Source of the DNA: Parachlamydiales bacterium
GTDB lineage: Bacteria; Chlamydiota; Chlamydiia; Chlamydiales; SM23-39
Assembly: GCA_016931275.1 (NCBI GenBank)
Contig: JAFGFA010000020.1
Span: 1 to 62,066 of the forward strand
Length of the DNA: 62,066 nucleotides
Direction of reading: 5' to 3'
Position 1 is the first letter of the stretch, and each line of letters starts with the position of its first letter. Of this stretch, positions 8,516-18,791 are shown one piece after another. The notes beneath the pieces are model-generated. The model did no database searches. It was not told the origin of the DNA and was given only the letters and a program-made list of their open reading frames with translations. The position numbers were made by a program, and so were the translations under genes.

Positions 8516-9724
8516 ATGGAAAAGAAAGAGAAATTATCTTTAGTGCAAAAGTATTTACGTGATGAGAATATCGATGGATGGCTAATCTATGATTTTCGAC
8601 AGAATAACGAATTGGCCTGTGAATTTTTAGAGTTACCTACGCGATATTCTGTCACGAATTTCAAAGAAATGTCTGTTCGACGTTTTTTTTATTGGATTCC
8701 ACAAAACGGGACTCCCGTTAAGATATTGCATGCAAGCGAACCTTTTGTCCTATTTGCATGGGAAGGAGAAAAAAAATTATATCTTTCCTGGCAATCTTTA
8801 GAAGAATTACTGAAAAAGGTGTTACAGGGAGTGAAAAAAGTGGCCATGGAATATTCTCCTTCTTGCGCAATCCCAACTTTTTCTGTTGTGGACAAGGGGA
8901 CTATCGATCTTGTAGAAAATTTAGGGATTCAGGTGGTGAGTTCTTCTCCTTTCCTTCCTTTTTTTTCTGCTACGTTGAATGAAGAAGAGTTAAGGACACA
9001 TTATCAGGCAGTACGATTTATTGATGGAACCTTTGAAAAAATTTGGGATTGGATCGCCACTTTGGTCCGTTTGGGAAAATCGGTGACGGAATATGATGTG
9101 CAACAAAAGATACTTCTCGCCTTTGATGATGCCGGTTTTGTTACCGATATCCCTCCAATATGTGCGGTGAACGAACGTTCTGCAGATCCTCACTATTTTC
9201 CAATGAGAAATGATGCTGCATTGATCAAAAAGGGAGACTTTTTATTGATCAATATGTGGTGTAAGCTCGAGAATGTCAATGGAATATATGCTGACATTAC
9301 AAAAACAGCCGTTATTGGAGTACAGCCCTCGGAAAAACAGCGAGAGATTTTTTCTATTGTAAAAAATGCGCAAAAAGAAACGATTCAATTTATTCAGACT
9401 AGGATAAAAGAGGGAAAAGTTCAGGGCTTTGAGGCAGATGATGTCTGCCGTAATTACATTAAAACTCATGGATATGGCGATAACTTTATTCATAGAACGG
9501 GGCACAGTATTGGAAAACGATTACATGGTAATGGAGCTCATCTGGATAACTTAGAAACGCATGATGAACGATATTTGCTGCCTAATAGTTGTTTTTCTGT
9601 AGAGCCTGGTATTTATTTAGCGGGAGAGTTCGGAATTCGTTCAGAGAAAAATGTGATTATTGATAAAGATGGTAATGTGAAAGTGAGCGGAGGGGAACAA
9701 GAAGAAATAATCAGTCTAGCATGA
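8516..9724 (+). CDS. M24 family aminopeptidase P-like protein with altered metal ligand
   Basis: The 402-residue product has the two-domain plan of Xaa-Pro peptidases: an N-terminal creatinase-like domain (residues 1-150) and a pita-bread domain. Catalytic segments visible are ADITKT, HRTGHSIGKRLHGNGAHLD, FSVEPGIYL and IRSEKNVI, giving one Asp, the His and both Glu ligands. The first metal ligand, normally Asp in a LIDxG-type strand, is Asn here (LLINMW, residue 246). The enzyme may therefore bind one metal, use a different metal, or be a non-peptidase relative. The start has GAGG in GAAAGAGGA just upstream. It follows the HEAT gene closely and overlaps sufE tail-to-tail by 9 bases. Confidence 0.8.
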   Translation: MEKKEKLSLVQKYLRDENIDGWLIYDFRQNNELACEFLELPTRYSVTNFKEMSVRRFFYWIPQNGTPVKILHASEPFVLFAWEGEKKLYLSWQSLEELLKKVLQGVKKVAMEYSPSCAIPTFSVVDKGTIDLVENLGIQVVSSSPFLPFFSATLNEEELRTHYQAVRFIDGTFEKIWDWIATLVRLGKSVTEYDVQQKILLAFDDAGFVTDIPPICAVNERSADPHYFPMRNDAALIKKGDFLLINMWCKLENVNGIYADITKTAVIGVQPSEKQREIFSIVKNAQKETIQFIQTRIKEGKVQGFEADDVCRNYIKTHGYGDNFIHRTGHSIGKRLHGNGAHLDNLETHDERYLLPNSCFSVEPGIYLAGEFGIRSEKNVIIDKDGNVKVSGGEQEEIISLA

Positions 9725-10144
9725 AGAAGGAGGTAAATATTGGGTAGCATCTTCTTTCATGCGCTGATAGAGGTAGAGCAACCCATTTGCTCTGTTTTGT
9801 GAGAGAGCATCTTCGATTCCGAGTTTTTGGACAAACAAGGGGGGGGATTCAATAATTTTTTTAGGAGTTTCATGAGAGTAAATGGTGACAAGCAAGGCGG
9901 TAATTCCATTAGAAATAAGGGCATCAGACCAACCTTTAAATAAAAGAGTACCATTACAAAATTGAGAGTACAAATAAGCGATGCTTTGACATCCATTAAT
10001 AAGATTTTCTTGAGTTTTGTAACATTCTTCAAACAAGGGAGCCTTTTTTCCTAACTCAATAAGCTGATGGTATTTTTCATCGAGTGTTTCTTTACTGTTG
10101 AAAAGAGACACAATCTGATCAATTTTTTTTTGAAAATTATCCAC
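9716..10144 (-). CDS. sufE: SufE-type cysteine desulfurase activator
   Basis: The 142-residue product matches SufE over its whole length: an N-terminal helix with KYHQLIELGKKAP, the active-site loop NLINGCQS with the sulfur-accepting cysteine near residue 71, and the helical tail ending LLYLYQRMK. SufE takes persulfide sulfur from SufS and passes it to the SufBCD scaffold for Fe-S assembly in the cytosol. No other suf gene is in this window. Fe-S demand is evident from the hydrogenase and uracil-DNA glycosylase elsewhere in the window. The gene is convergent with the M24 gene. Confidence 0.9.
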   Translation of the reverse strand: MDNFQKKIDQIVSLFNSKETLDEKYHQLIELGKKAPLFEECYKTQENLINGCQSIAYLYSQFCNGTLLFKGWSDALISNGITALLVTIYSHETPKKIIESPPLFVQKLGIEDALSQNRANGLLYLYQRMKEDATQYLPPSSC

Positions 10145-10212
10145 AATTCACTTTAGGTTGATTTCATCATTTCTCATTATATTATTTTCTCAAAAAAAAT
10201 GTAAGATCTTTG

Positions 10213-10241
10213 TTGACATGAAGATAAAAATAGTGTCAAAT
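10213..10241 (+). promoter_or_regulatory. Promoter of infA
   Basis: TTGACA at 10213-10218 and TCAAAT at 10236-10241 are 17 bases apart. The -35 is perfect and the -10 matches four of six positions. It would give a leader of about 23 bases before the infA ATG at 10271. Confidence 0.5.
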
Positions 10242-10270
10242 GGATCTGATAAATTTACCTGTGCAAGATA

Positions 10271-10489
10271 ATGTCTAAAGAAGAGACCATTAAGATCGAT
10301 GGAAAAGTGGAAGAACTTCTTCCAAATATGTCATTTCGAGTCAGTTTGGAAAATGGGATGACCGTATTTGCTCATCTTTGTGGAAAAATGCGCATGCGGA
10401 ATATTCGTGTTTATGCTGGAGATATGGTGACGGTGGAAATGTCCCCCTATGATTTGACGAAGGCACGAATTATTTATAGGCATAAATAG
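10271..10489 (+). CDS. infA: Translation initiation factor IF-1
   Basis: The 72-residue product is the standard size and shows the S1/OB fold of IF-1: [39 protein letters not shown], and [15 protein letters not shown] followed by a basic tail. IF-1 occupies the ribosomal A site during initiation. It leads the translation and transcription super-cluster, as in Chlamydia. The start lacks a strong Shine-Dalgarno sequence. Confidence 0.97.
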   Translation: MSKEETIKIDGKVEELLPNMSFRVSLENGMTVFAHLCGKMRMRNIRVYAGDMVTVEMSPYDLTKARIIYRHK

Positions 10490-10629
10490 ATAGTGATTTT
10501 TCATAAAGCGAGGCCTGATAGGTTTTTAGTTGTGGCAAATTTTGTTGTTTGTTATGATTTGGCATCACAACAAAAAATAATTGAAAGCGAAAGGTAGATT
10601 TATTGTTTTAAGGCTAGGTTATTTGTTGA

Positions 10630-10701
10630 GCCCAGATAGCTCAGAGGTAGAGCACTTGCATGGTAAGCAAGCGGTCGTAGGTTCAATTCCTATTCTGGGC
10701 A
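10630..10701 (+). tRNA. tRNA-Thr(GGU)
   Basis: Full cloverleaf: acceptor GCCCAGA/TCTGGGC, D stem GCTC/GAGC, anticodon arm CTTGC-ATGGTAA-GCAAG with anticodon GGT, T loop TTCAATT, discriminator A. It lies between infA and tuf, the same place as in Chlamydia. No CCA is encoded. Confidence 0.95.
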
Positions 10702-10756
10702 AGCTGAACCGTAGTCTTGTTTTAACATTTGTTAGCCTAACGGAGGAGAAGAGGCA

Positions 10757-11941
10757 ATGGCTAAAGAAGCATTTAAAAGAACTAAACCACATGTCAATAT
10801 AGGAACTATTGGTCACGTCGACCACGGAAAAACAACTCTGACAGCAGCTATTACTAAGGTTTTAGCTGATCAGGGCTTTGCGAATTTTAGAGATTATGCG
10901 TCTATAGATAATTCTCCGGAAGAAAAGGCACGTGGTATTACTATTAATTCATCTCACGTGGAATATGAGACGCCGAATCGACACTATGCCCACGTTGACT
11001 GTCCGGGACATGCTGACTATGTGAAGAACATGGTTACCGGTGCGGCTCAAATGGACGGAGCAATCCTCGTGGTGGCTGCTACGGATGGACCTATGCCACA
11101 GACAAGAGAGCACATTTTGTTGGCACGACAAGTAGGGGTTCCTACTATCGTAGTATTCTTAAACAAGATGGATCAAATTGGAAAAGGGGACGAAGAGCTT
11201 GTTGAGCTTGTCGAAATGGAATTGCGAGAAATTCTTGAAGCTCAAAAATATTCTGATGTGACTATAGTTCGAGGTTCTGCGTTAAAAGCATTGGAAGGGG
11301 ATCCTGCTGAGATAGAAAATATTAAAACGTTGGTGAAAGTTTTGGATGAAAAAATTCCAGAACCTCAACGAGAAGTCGATAAACCGTTCTTAATGCCTAT
11401 TGAAGACGTCTTTTCTATTTCAGGACGAGGAACTGTTGCTACAGGCCGGGTAGAAAAAGGAATTGTTAGATTGAACGATAAGGTAGAGATTGTTGGTCTT
11501 AGAGAAACTCGTGAGAGTGTTGCTACGGGACTGGAAATGTTTAATAAAGTTCTTGACGAGGCACGGGCTGGAGAGAACGTAGGTATTCTTCTTCGTGGAT
11601 TGGAAAAGAAAGATGTGGAAAGAGGAATGGTTTTGGCGGCTCCTGGAACATGTACACCCCATAAAAAATTTAAAGGGGCTATTTATGTTCTAACTAAAGA
11701 AGAAGGGGGAAGACACAAACCGTTTTTCTCAGGATATCGTCCTCAGTTTTTCTTTAGGACTACCGATGTAACGGGAACAGTTCAGCTTCCTGAAGGAACA
11801 GAAATGGTTATGCCTGGAGATAACGTGGAAATTACAGGCGAGCTTCTCTGTCCTGTAGCGATGGAAGAAGGAATGCGCTTTGCTATCCGAGAAGGTGGTA
11901 GAACAATCGGAGCGGGAACGGTTTCCAAAATAATTGAATAA
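10757..11941 (+). CDS. tuf: Elongation factor Tu
   Basis: 394 residues, the normal size. GTPase motifs are intact: G1 GHVDHGKT at residues 19-26, the switch I ARGITIN, G3 [12 protein letters not shown] near residue 80, and G4 NKMD near 135. Domain 2 begins around 205 ([17 protein letters not shown]) and domain 3 ends with [17 protein letters not shown]-Tu carries aminoacyl-tRNA to the ribosome. GGAGGAG lies shortly upstream of the ATG. It is flanked by tRNA-Thr and tRNA-Trp, an arrangement allowing co-transcription and processing. Confidence 0.98.
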   Translation: MAKEAFKRTKPHVNIGTIGHVDHGKTTLTAAITKVLADQGFANFRDYASIDNSPEEKARGITINSSHVEYETPNRHYAHVDCPGHADYVKNMVTGAAQMDGAILVVAATDGPMPQTREHILLARQVGVPTIVVFLNKMDQIGKGDEELVELVEMELREILEAQKYSDVTIVRGSALKALEGDPAEIENIKTLVKVLDEKIPEPQREVDKPFLMPIEDVFSISGRGTVATGRVEKGIVRLNDKVEIVGLRETRESVATGLEMFNKVLDEARAGENVGILLRGLEKKDVERGMVLAAPGTCTPHKKFKGAIYVLTKEEGGRHKPFFSGYRPQFFFRTTDVTGTVQLPEGTEMVMPGDNVEITGELLCPVAMEEGMRFAIREGGRTIGAGTVSKIIE

Positions 11942-11945
11942 TTTA

Positions 11946-11962
11946 AGCCCCCTATGGGGGCT
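11946..11962 (+). terminator. Hairpin after tuf, weak terminator or processing site
   Basis: AGCCCCC at 11946-11952 and GGGGGCT at 11956-11962 form a perfect 7-bp GC-rich stem with a TAT loop, directly after the tuf stop and just before tRNA-Trp. No T run follows, so partial attenuation or tRNA processing is more likely than full termination. Confidence 0.5.
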
Positions 11963-11969
11963 CTACCAA

Positions 11970-12043
11970 GGGTGTGTAGCTCAGTTTGGTAGAGCAGCGA
12001 TCTCCAAAGTCGCCGGTCGGGGGTTCGAATCCCTCCGCACTCG
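11970..12043 (+). tRNA. tRNA-Trp(CCA)
   Basis: Cloverleaf with acceptor GGGTGTG/CGCACTC (two wobble pairs), D stem GCTC/GAGC, anticodon arm GCGAT-CTCCAAA-GTCGC with anticodon CCA, T loop TTCGAAT and discriminator G, as expected for tRNA-Trp. It sits between tuf and secE as in Chlamydia. Confidence 0.93.
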
Positions 12044-12060
12044 AAAAAAAGGATAGATAA

Positions 12061-12270
12061 ATGACGGTACCTAGTACAAAGCAACCTTATTTAAGAGAAG
12101 TTCAACAAGAGTTGAAGAGAATTAAATGGACGACAAAAGAAGAGCTGGTGCTTTATACAAAGGTTGTTATTGGGGCGACTTTTGCTTTTGCTTTTATTAT
12201 ATTTTTTGCGGATCTTTTGATTAGCAAATGTATAGGTTTTTTACAATTTTTAGTGCGTTTGATTGGGTAG
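12061..12270 (+). CDS. secE: Preprotein translocase subunit SecE
   Basis: The 69-residue product has the SecE layout: an amphipathic helix (YLREVQQELKRIKWTTKEEL) followed by one transmembrane helix (VVIGATFAFAFIIFFADLL). SecE clamps SecY in the inner membrane. It is short and single-spanning, as in most bacteria other than Enterobacteria. It sits 6 bases before nusG and 17 bases after tRNA-Trp, so one transcript is likely. Confidence 0.93.
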   Translation: MTVPSTKQPYLREVQQELKRIKWTTKEELVLYTKVVIGATFAFAFIIFFADLLISKCIGFLQFLVRLIG

Positions 12271-12276
12271 CTTTCT

Positions 12277-12813
12277 ATGAAGTGGTATGTATTACAGGTT
12301 ATGTCGGGGCATGAAAAGAAGGTCAAAAAAGCTATTGAAGAAAATATTGAATCTCATGGAATGAGACCTTTAATAGAAAAAGTTTTTTTGCCGATAGAAA
12401 ATGTGATGGAAATTAAGCACGGTGAACAGAAAGTTTCTGAGAAACGGCTTTGGCCCGGATACATATTTATAATGATGGATCTTACAGATGAATCCTGGGA
12501 TTTTATAAAGAAACAGGATGGTGTCATTGATTTTTTAGGTGGTGAAAAACCTGCTCCTTTGACAGATGGTGAAGTGGAAAATATCTTAAAAGAGCTTGAA
12601 GGAAAGAAAAAGGGTGTAGTGCAGAAGCATCAATTTGAAGTAGGGGATTCTGTAAAAATTATTGATGGTGTTTTTGTGAACTTTACAGGAACTATACAAG
12701 AAATATTCCATGATAAAGGCAGATTAAGCGTTATGGTTTCAATTTTTGGTAGAGATACCCGTGTTGATGATCTTGAATTTTGGCAAATAGAAAAAGTAAC
12801 AGAAGAAAATTAA
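12277..12813 (+). CDS. nusG: Transcription termination/antitermination factor NusG
   Basis: 178 residues. The NGN domain starts [20 protein letters not shown] and contains [15 protein letters not shown]. The KOW domain near residue 125 reads [19 protein letters not shown] and ends with the WQIEKV tail. NusG binds RNA polymerase and the NusE/S10 ribosomal protein. Length and domain order are standard. It is translated within the secE-rplK operon. Confidence 0.97.
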   Translation: MKWYVLQVMSGHEKKVKKAIEENIESHGMRPLIEKVFLPIENVMEIKHGEQKVSEKRLWPGYIFIMMDLTDESWDFIKKQDGVIDFLGGEKPAPLTDGEVENILKELEGKKKGVVQKHQFEVGDSVKIIDGVFVNFTGTIQEIFHDKGRLSVMVSIFGRDTRVDDLEFWQIEKVTEEN

Positions 12814-12824
12814 AAGGCAAATTC

Positions 12825-13247
12825 ATGGCGAAGAAAGTAATTAAAGTGATTAAGTTGCAAATTATGGCAGGGAAGGCTAATCCTGCGCCTCCGATTGGGC
12901 CTGCTTTAGGGGGAGCTGGAATTAATATTATGGCATTCTGTAAAGAATTTAATGCCAAAACTCAAGGACAGGATGATATATTGCCGGTGGAAATTTCTGT
13001 TTATGCTGATCGTACTTATTCTTTTATTACACGGCAGCCACCTGTTTCTCGAATGATATTAAAGGCAGCTGGAATCGAAAAGGGTTCTGGAGTGCCAAAC
13101 AAAAATAAAGTAGGGAAAATTAATCCTGGCCAAGTAAAAGAAATCGCTGAAAGAAAAGCTCCTGACATGCGTGCTTCGTCCTTAGAAATGGCTATGGAAA
13201 TGGTTAAGGGAACCGCTCGTTCAATGGGCATTGAAATTGGTGGATAA
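12825..13247 (+). CDS. rplK: 50S ribosomal protein L11
   Basis: 140 residues starting [20 protein letters not shown]. The hallmark [21 protein letters not shown] covers the proline-rich switch, and the C-terminal RNA-binding domain ends RSMGIEIGG. An in-frame start at 12780 lies inside nusG and gives an unrelated basic prefix. The ATG at 12825, after AAAGGC and after the nusG stop, fits the family. L11 binds 23S rRNA at the GTPase centre. Confidence 0.97.
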   Translation: MAKKVIKVIKLQIMAGKANPAPPIGPALGGAGINIMAFCKEFNAKTQGQDDILPVEISVYADRTYSFITRQPPVSRMILKAAGIEKGSGVPNKNKVGKINPGQVKEIAERKAPDMRASSLEMAMEMVKGTARSMGIEIGG

Positions 13248-13248
13248 A

Positions 13249-13944
13249 ATGAAATATAAGACAAAAAGAAAAAGAGAAATTGAAACCCTGGTAGGGGAAA
13301 CGAAGAACTACTCCATAAAAGATGCTGTTACCTTGTTGAAGCAGTGTCCTAAAGTCAAATTTGATGAATCTGTAGAAGTGTCGTTGAAATTAGGCGTTGA
13401 TCCTAAGAAGGCTGATCAGCAAGTGAGAGGCACTGTTTCTTTGCCACACGGGACAGGGAAAAAGATAACGGTTCTTGTTTTTGCTCGGGGAGAAAAAATT
13501 AAGGAAGCTCTAGATGCCGGTGCTGATTATGCCGGTTATGAGGAATACATAGAAAAAGTTAAAGAGGGATGGACGGATTTCAATGCAGTAATAGCCATGC
13601 CAGATACGATGCGAGAGGTTGGAAAATTAGGGAAAATTCTAGGTCCTCGAGGACTGATGCCGACACCTAAAGCAGGAACAGTGACTAACGAGGTTGGCAA
13701 GGCTGTTTCAGAAATTAAGCAGGGAAAAATTGAATATAAAATTGATAAGAACGCTTTGATGAATACTGTTATTGGAAAACTTTCCTTTTCTCCTGAAAAA
13801 TTGGAAGAAAATTTATTAACTCTGCTTAAGGCGGTGCAAAAAGCAAAACCTTCTTCAGCAAAAGGGATATACATGCAATCCGTGGCATTAGCCTCTACGA
13901 TGGGTCCTGGGCTGAAATTAGATATACAATCATTGTCAATGTAA
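13249..13944 (+). CDS. rplA: 50S ribosomal protein L1
   Basis: 231 residues from the ATG at 13249, one base after the rplK stop. A longer in-frame start at 13231 would add residues coded inside rplK and is rejected. Family landmarks: [32 protein letters not shown], and [20 protein letters not shown]1 forms the stalk that releases E-site tRNA and often represses its own operon translationally. Confidence 0.97.
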   Translation: MKYKTKRKREIETLVGETKNYSIKDAVTLLKQCPKVKFDESVEVSLKLGVDPKKADQQVRGTVSLPHGTGKKITVLVFARGEKIKEALDAGADYAGYEEYIEKVKEGWTDFNAVIAMPDTMREVGKLGKILGPRGLMPTPKAGTVTNEVGKAVSEIKQGKIEYKIDKNALMNTVIGKLSFSPEKLEENLLTLLKAVQKAKPSSAKGIYMQSVALASTMGPGLKLDIQSLSM

Positions 13945-13954
13945 GAGAGAAACC

Positions 13955-14467
13955 ATGAGACCTGAAAAGAAATTTTTATTAGAAGAAATTAAAGAAAAGA
14001 TGGATCGATCTCAAGCGATGATCATTGCATCGTATGGGCAGTTAAATCCGCATCTTTCTTGGAATTTACACAATGTTTTGCGCGAGAAAAATTGTGATTT
14101 TGAAGTGGTAAAAAAGCGTATTTTAGTGAAAGTGGCTAATGAAAATGGATATGCGCTTGATCTTGAGGATCTTTCAGGAAATATCGGGGTTCTGTTTGTC
14201 TTTGGAGAGCCTTACGAAACGACAAAGGTATTTTATACCTTTAATAAGGATAACGAAGAATTTTTAAAAATCATTTCTGGTCGAGTAGAAGAAAAGATCT
14301 ATACGGCTAATGAGTTGGAAATGCTGGCCAAGCTTCCATCTCAAGACGAGATGCGTGCTCAATTGTTGGGGCTTTTCGAAACACCAATGTCACAGACATT
14401 AGCTGTTATGGAAAGTCTTATAACCAGTGTCGCTTATTGTCTGGAAAATAAATTATCATCTAAATAA
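13955..14467 (+). CDS. rplJ: 50S ribosomal protein L10
   Basis: 170 residues, 10 bases after rplA. The N-terminal domain has [20 protein letters not shown] and the rRNA-binding [20 protein letters not shown]. The C-terminal helix ([20 protein letters not shown]) is the docking site for L7/L12 dimers. L10 with L7/L12 forms the factor-recruiting stalk, and this pair is usually self-regulated at the rplJ leader. Confidence 0.95.
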   Translation: MRPEKKFLLEEIKEKMDRSQAMIIASYGQLNPHLSWNLHNVLREKNCDFEVVKKRILVKVANENGYALDLEDLSGNIGVLFVFGEPYETTKVFYTFNKDNEEFLKIISGRVEEKIYTANELEMLAKLPSQDEMRAQLLGLFETPMSQTLAVMESLITSVAYCLENKLSSK

Positions 14468-14480
14468 GAGAGGTACTATT

Positions 14481-14873
14481 GTGGCTACGGCAAATATTGA
14501 AGAACTAGTAAAGACGCTTAGTCAACTGACTGTAATGGAAATGGCAGAATTAAAAACTGCTTTGGAAACAGCTTGGGGAGTAAAAGCAATGGCTGCTGCT
14601 GCTCCTGTTACTGTAGCTGCTCCTGCTGCAGGAGGAGAAGCTGCGTCAGAATCTACCGATTTTAAAGTAACTTTAGAACAAGTTCCCGCTGATAAAAAAA
14701 TTGCAGTGATTAAAATCGTTAGAGAGATCACTGGGTTAGGTTTGAAAGAAGCTAAAGATCTTGTTGATGGAGCGCCTAAAGAACTGAAAGCCTCTGCCCC
14801 TAAAGCAGAAGCGGAAGGGATTAAAGATAAGATTGAAAAAGCTGGTGGTAAGGTAGCGCTGAAAGGCATATAA
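14481..14873 (+). CDS. rplL: 50S ribosomal protein L7/L12
   Basis: 130 residues from a GTG start preceded by GAGAGG. The N-terminal dimerisation helix is [20 protein letters not shown]. An alanine-rich hinge ([16 protein letters not shown]) follows. The C-terminal factor-binding domain carries [20 protein letters not shown] and [12 protein letters not shown]. An in-frame ATG further upstream lies inside rplJ and is not used. It is followed by two hairpins before rpoB. Confidence 0.97.
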   Translation: MATANIEELVKTLSQLTVMEMAELKTALETAWGVKAMAAAAPVTVAAPAAGGEAASESTDFKVTLEQVPADKKIAVIKIVREITGLGLKEAKDLVDGAPKELKASAPKAEAEGIKDKIEKAGGKVALKGI

Positions 14874-14883
14874 AGTTCTGGGA

Positions 14884-14949
14884 GAGTGTAAACCACACTC
14901 CTGAAAGTGTAGAAAATGACCATAACAATTGCATCCGCAATTGTTATGG
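14884..14949 (+). promoter_or_regulatory. Two hairpins in the rplL-rpoB intercistronic region
   Basis: GAGTGT/ACACTC (14884-14889 with 14895-14900) is followed by a perfect 13-bp stem CCATAACAATTGC/GCAATTGTTATGG (14920-14932 with 14937-14949). Many bacteria place an attenuator and an RNase III site here to reduce rpoB expression relative to ribosomal proteins; this pair is in the right place for that. Confidence 0.55.
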
Positions 14950-14990
14950 GATTTGTTGTTTATAAAAAAAACGGTAAGGAGCTTAATAGC

Positions 14991-17900
14991 ATGGTACAGA
15001 GGCCGCCAGAGAGGGTCAGTTTTAATGCTAAAGAAGAAATCATAGATCTTCCTAATCTCATAGAAATTCAGTTAAAATCATTTGCACAATTTTTGCAAGC
15101 CGATGTGATGCCGCATGAGAGGGAGAATATAGGATTGCAAGAAGTCTTCAATGAAATTTTCCCAATCAAGTCGTATGATGAAAATACTGTTTTAGAATTT
15201 CTTTCCTATACTTTAGGAACTCCTAAATATTCTCCGGAAGAATGTATTCGAAGGGGCATAACGTATAACGTCACCCTGAAAGTGCAGTTTCGACTGACGG
15301 ATGAAACGGGAATCAAAGAAGAAGAAGTCTATATGGGAACCATTCCTGTTATGACTGAAATGGGTACTTTTGTTATTAATGGTGCTGAAAGGGTGATTGT
15401 TTCTCAGCTTCACCGATCTCCCGGTATTTCTTTTGAAAAAGAAAACCATGTTAAAGGAACTACTCTTTATTCTTTTAGGATTATCCCCTATCGAGGCAGT
15501 TGGTTGGAAGCAGCCTTTGACATTAACGATCTAGTTTATATTTTTACCGATAGAAAAAAAAGGCGAAGAAAAATCTTAGCAACTTCATTTATCCGCACAT
15601 TGGGATATTCATCGGATTCGGATATATTGGAAGTGTTTTTCGATCTTTCTTCCCATAATCTTTCTTCCGAGAAAGATTTTGTAAAATTGGTTGGCCGTAT
15701 TTTAGCGGAAGATGTGATTGATAAAGAGACTGGTTTAGTGTTTGGAAAAGCTGGAGAAAAGCTAACCACAGCCATGCTTAAGAGGATGCTCGACGAGAAG
15801 ATTAAAAAATTGAAAATTGTAGAGAATGTAGATGAGACGCATCCGATTATTAAAATGCTAGAAAAAGATACAACCGACTCTTATGAAACGGCTTTGAAAG
15901 ATTTCTATCGCAAAATTCGTCCGGGAGAGCCGGCTACGTTATCAAATGCTCGTTCTACAATTATGCGCATGTTCTTTGATCCAAGACGCTATAATTTGGG
16001 ACGAGTTGGTCGCTATAAGTTGAATAAACGACTTAACTTAAGTATTAAAGATGTTGATTTAAACCTTGTAACGCTGCGGAAAGAAGATGTTATTGAAGCG
16101 TTGAAATATTTGGTGAATTTACGTCAAGGACATGAGCAAACCTATGTGGATGATATTGACCATCTTGGGAACCGACGTGTTCGGTCAGTTGGAGAATTGG
16201 TTCAAAATCAGTGTCGAATTGGATTAGCTCGCATGGAAAAAATTATCAAAGAACGGATGAACCTCTTTGATTTTTCTTCCGATACTATGACCCCCGGAAA
16301 AATTATTTCTGCGAAGGCGCTAGCTGGTGTATTGAAGGACTTTTTTGGGCGATCTCAGCTGTCTCAGTTTATGGATCAGACAAATCCTGTGTCTGAGTTG
16401 ACGCATAAAAGACGTCTTTCTTGTTTGGGACCAGGCGGATTGAACAGGGATCGAGCAGGTTTTGAGGTTCGTGACGTTCATTCTTCTCATTATGGAAGGA
16501 TCTGTCCTGTAGAGACTCCGGAAGGGCCAAATATCGGGTTGATTACTTCTCTTTCATCTTTTGCAAAAATTAATGAATTTGGTTTTGTTGAGACTCCTTA
16601 TCGTATTGTTCGCAATGGCGTGGTGACAGACGAAATCGAGTATATGACTGCCGATCAAGAGGAGCAATGCGTTATTGCCCAAGCTTCTGCCGCATTAGAC
16701 GAATTTAATATGTTTAAAAATGAAATTTGTTGGGCTAGATATCGTGGCGAACCGATGGAAATAGAAACAAGTCGAGTTACCCATATGGACGTGTCTTCTC
16801 GCCAGTTGGTTTCCGTCGTAGCCGGACTTGTTCCTTTTTTGGAACATGATGATGCTAACAGAGCGCTGATGGGATCCAACATGCAGCGGCAAGCGGTGCC
16901 TTTATTGAAAACCGAAGCGCCTATTGTTGGAACGGGACTTGAAAAAAAGGTAGCTAGAGATTCAGGTTCTGTTGTCGTTGCAAACGAAGATGGTGTGATT
17001 GAATACGTCGATGGTTTTAAAATCGTCATAGCACCTAAGGACAATCCTCTAAAGAAAAAAACGTATGAGCTGAAGAAGTTTTTACGTTCCAACTCTGGAA
17101 CTTGTGTTAATCAGACACCTATTTGTACTGTGAATGATCGCATTCATGCTGGAGATGTGCTTGCTGACGGACCTTCTACCGATTGCGGTGAATTAGCTCT
17201 TGGAAAAAACGTTTTAGTGGCCTTTATGCCTTGGTGTGGATACAACTACGAAGATGCGATTATTATTTCCGATAAATTGATTCGGGAAGATACCTATACT
17301 TCCATATATCTAGAAGAGTTTGAAATTACTGCCAGGGATACCAAATTGGGAAAAGAAGAAATTACGCGTGATATTCCCAATGTTTCTGAAGAGGCTCTGA
17401 TTAATTTGGGAGATGATGGAATTATCCGTATTGGAGCTGAAGTTGTTCCCGGAGATATTTTAGTAGGAAAAATTACTCCTAAAACAGAAACGGAACTTTC
17501 TCCTGAGGAACGTCTTTTGCGCGCTATTTTCGGTGAAAAAGCGGCAGATGTTAAAGATGCTTCCCTAACGACTCCGCATGGTACTGAAGGAACGGTAATG
17601 GATGTTAAAGTCTTCTCTAGAAGGGACAGATTGTCGAAAACCGATGAAGAAATGGTGGAAGAAGCCTCTCGAGTCAAAGATGTTCATAAAGAATTTCGGG
17701 CGAAGGAAATGGAGTTGAGCCTTGAATTTCATGAAAAAATGGGAGCTCTTCTGCTTAATGAGAAATGTTCTGATGCGATTATGCATAAGAAAAGCGGAGA
17801 AGTGATCATTCATAAAGGAGAAATTTTTACACAAGAGATGATCGAAAAGTTGGAAAATGAATCGATTGAAAATCTTTTGATGCCTGAAAATGAAATGTTT

Positions 17901-18758
17901 AAAGAGTTGAAGAATATTATTGCGGAATATAAAAGAGCGCAGCAACAACTCGAAGATACCCATCAATCGGAAATTGAATATCTCCGAAAAGGGGATGTTG
18001 AACTGGAAAGCGGAGTTATTCGCCAAGTGAAGGTCTATATTGCAACGAAAAGAAAGTTGCAGGTTGGCGATAAGATGGCTGGACGACACGGAAATAAAGG
18101 GGTAGTAGCCAAATTAGTTCCTGAAGCGGATATGCCTTATCTTAATGACGGACGCACGATTGAAATTATATTGAATCCTCTTGGAGTTCCTTCAAGGATG
18201 AATATGGGACAGCTTTTAGAAACCCATTTAGGGATAGCTGCAAAACAAGCTGGAATCTATGTAAAAACACCGGTTTTTGAAGGATTTCCCGAGTCTCGTA
18301 TTTGGGAAATGATGACAGAGCAAAAAATGCCAGTGGATGGAAAGATGTATCTATATGATGGTAGAAATGGAGAGCGTTTTGATAATCGCGTAGTGGTCGG
18401 ATACATTTACATGCTGAAATTAAACCATTTAGTGGCGGATAAAATTCATGCACGATCTATTGGTCCTTATTCATTAGTAACGCAACAGCCATTGGGTGGA
18501 AAAGCTCAAATGGGAGGACAGCGTTTTGGAGAGATGGAAGTGTGGGCGCTGGAAGCCTATGGAGCTGCCTATTTCCTCCAAGAAATGTTAACGGTAAAAT
18601 CGGATGATGTTGCTGGACGAACAAGAATGTATGAGTCGATTGTTAAAGGCGAAAATACATTAAAAGCGGGTACCCCGGAATCTTTCAACGTTCTTGTGAA
18701 AGAGATGCAGGGATTATGTCTCGATGTGCGTGCTGAGAATATCGAGGTTACAAATTAA
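14991..18758 (+). CDS. rpoB: RNA polymerase beta subunit
   Basis: 1255 residues from the ATG at 14991, which follows TAAGGAG; an upstream in-frame ATG at 14916 would code through the intercistronic hairpin. Landmarks: [20 protein letters not shown] near the N-terminus, RSPGISFE, the rifampicin region with [20 protein letters not shown] and [58 protein letters not shown], and the C-terminal [18 protein letters not shown]. The residues usually altered in rifampicin resistance look wild-type by eye. It forms the catalytic core with rpoC just downstream. Confidence 0.98.
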   Translation: MVQRPPERVSFNAKEEIIDLPNLIEIQLKSFAQFLQADVMPHERENIGLQEVFNEIFPIKSYDENTVLEFLSYTLGTPKYSPEECIRRGITYNVTLKVQFRLTDETGIKEEEVYMGTIPVMTEMGTFVINGAERVIVSQLHRSPGISFEKENHVKGTTLYSFRIIPYRGSWLEAAFDINDLVYIFTDRKKRRRKILATSFIRTLGYSSDSDILEVFFDLSSHNLSSEKDFVKLVGRILAEDVIDKETGLVFGKAGEKLTTAMLKRMLDEKIKKLKIVENVDETHPIIKMLEKDTTDSYETALKDFYRKIRPGEPATLSNARSTIMRMFFDPRRYNLGRVGRYKLNKRLNLSIKDVDLNLVTLRKEDVIEALKYLVNLRQGHEQTYVDDIDHLGNRRVRSVGELVQNQCRIGLARMEKIIKERMNLFDFSSDTMTPGKIISAKALAGVLKDFFGRSQLSQFMDQTNPVSELTHKRRLSCLGPGGLNRDRAGFEVRDVHSSHYGRICPVETPEGPNIGLITSLSSFAKINEFGFVETPYRIVRNGVVTDEIEYMTADQEEQCVIAQASAALDEFNMFKNEICWARYRGEPMEIETSRVTHMDVSSRQLVSVVAGLVPFLEHDDANRALMGSNMQRQAVPLLKTEAPIVGTGLEKKVARDSGSVVVANEDGVIEYVDGFKIVIAPKDNPLKKKTYELKKFLRSNSGTCVNQTPICTVNDRIHAGDVLADGPSTDCGELALGKNVLVAFMPWCGYNYEDAIIISDKLIREDTYTSIYLEEFEITARDTKLGKEEITRDIPNVSEEALINLGDDGIIRIGAEVVPGDILVGKITPKTETELSPEERLLRAIFGEKAADVKDASLTTPHGTEGTVMDVKVFSRRDRLSKTDEEMVEEASRVKDVHKEFRAKEMELSLEFHEKMGALLLNEKCSDAIMHKKSGEVIIHKGEIFTQEMIEKLENESIENLLMPENEMFKELKNIIAEYKRAQQQLEDTHQSEIEYLRKGDVELESGVIRQVKVYIATKRKLQVGDKMAGRHGNKGVVAKLVPEADMPYLNDGRTIEIILNPLGVPSRMNMGQLLETHLGIAAKQAGIYVKTPVFEGFPESRIWEMMTEQKMPVDGKMYLYDGRNGERFDNRVVVGYIYMLKLNHLVADKIHARSIGPYSLVTQQPLGGKAQMGGQRFGEMEVWALEAYGAAYFLQEMLTVKSDDVAGRTRMYESIVKGENTLKAGTPESFNVLVKEMQGLCLDVRAENIEVTN

Positions 18759-18791
18759 TTTAACAATAAGAATTTCTCTTGGGAGATGTTG

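Noticed and set aside
10581-10802. Plus-strand frame through tRNA-Thr into tuf
   Set aside because: It reads across a well-formed tRNA gene and overlaps tuf in another frame.
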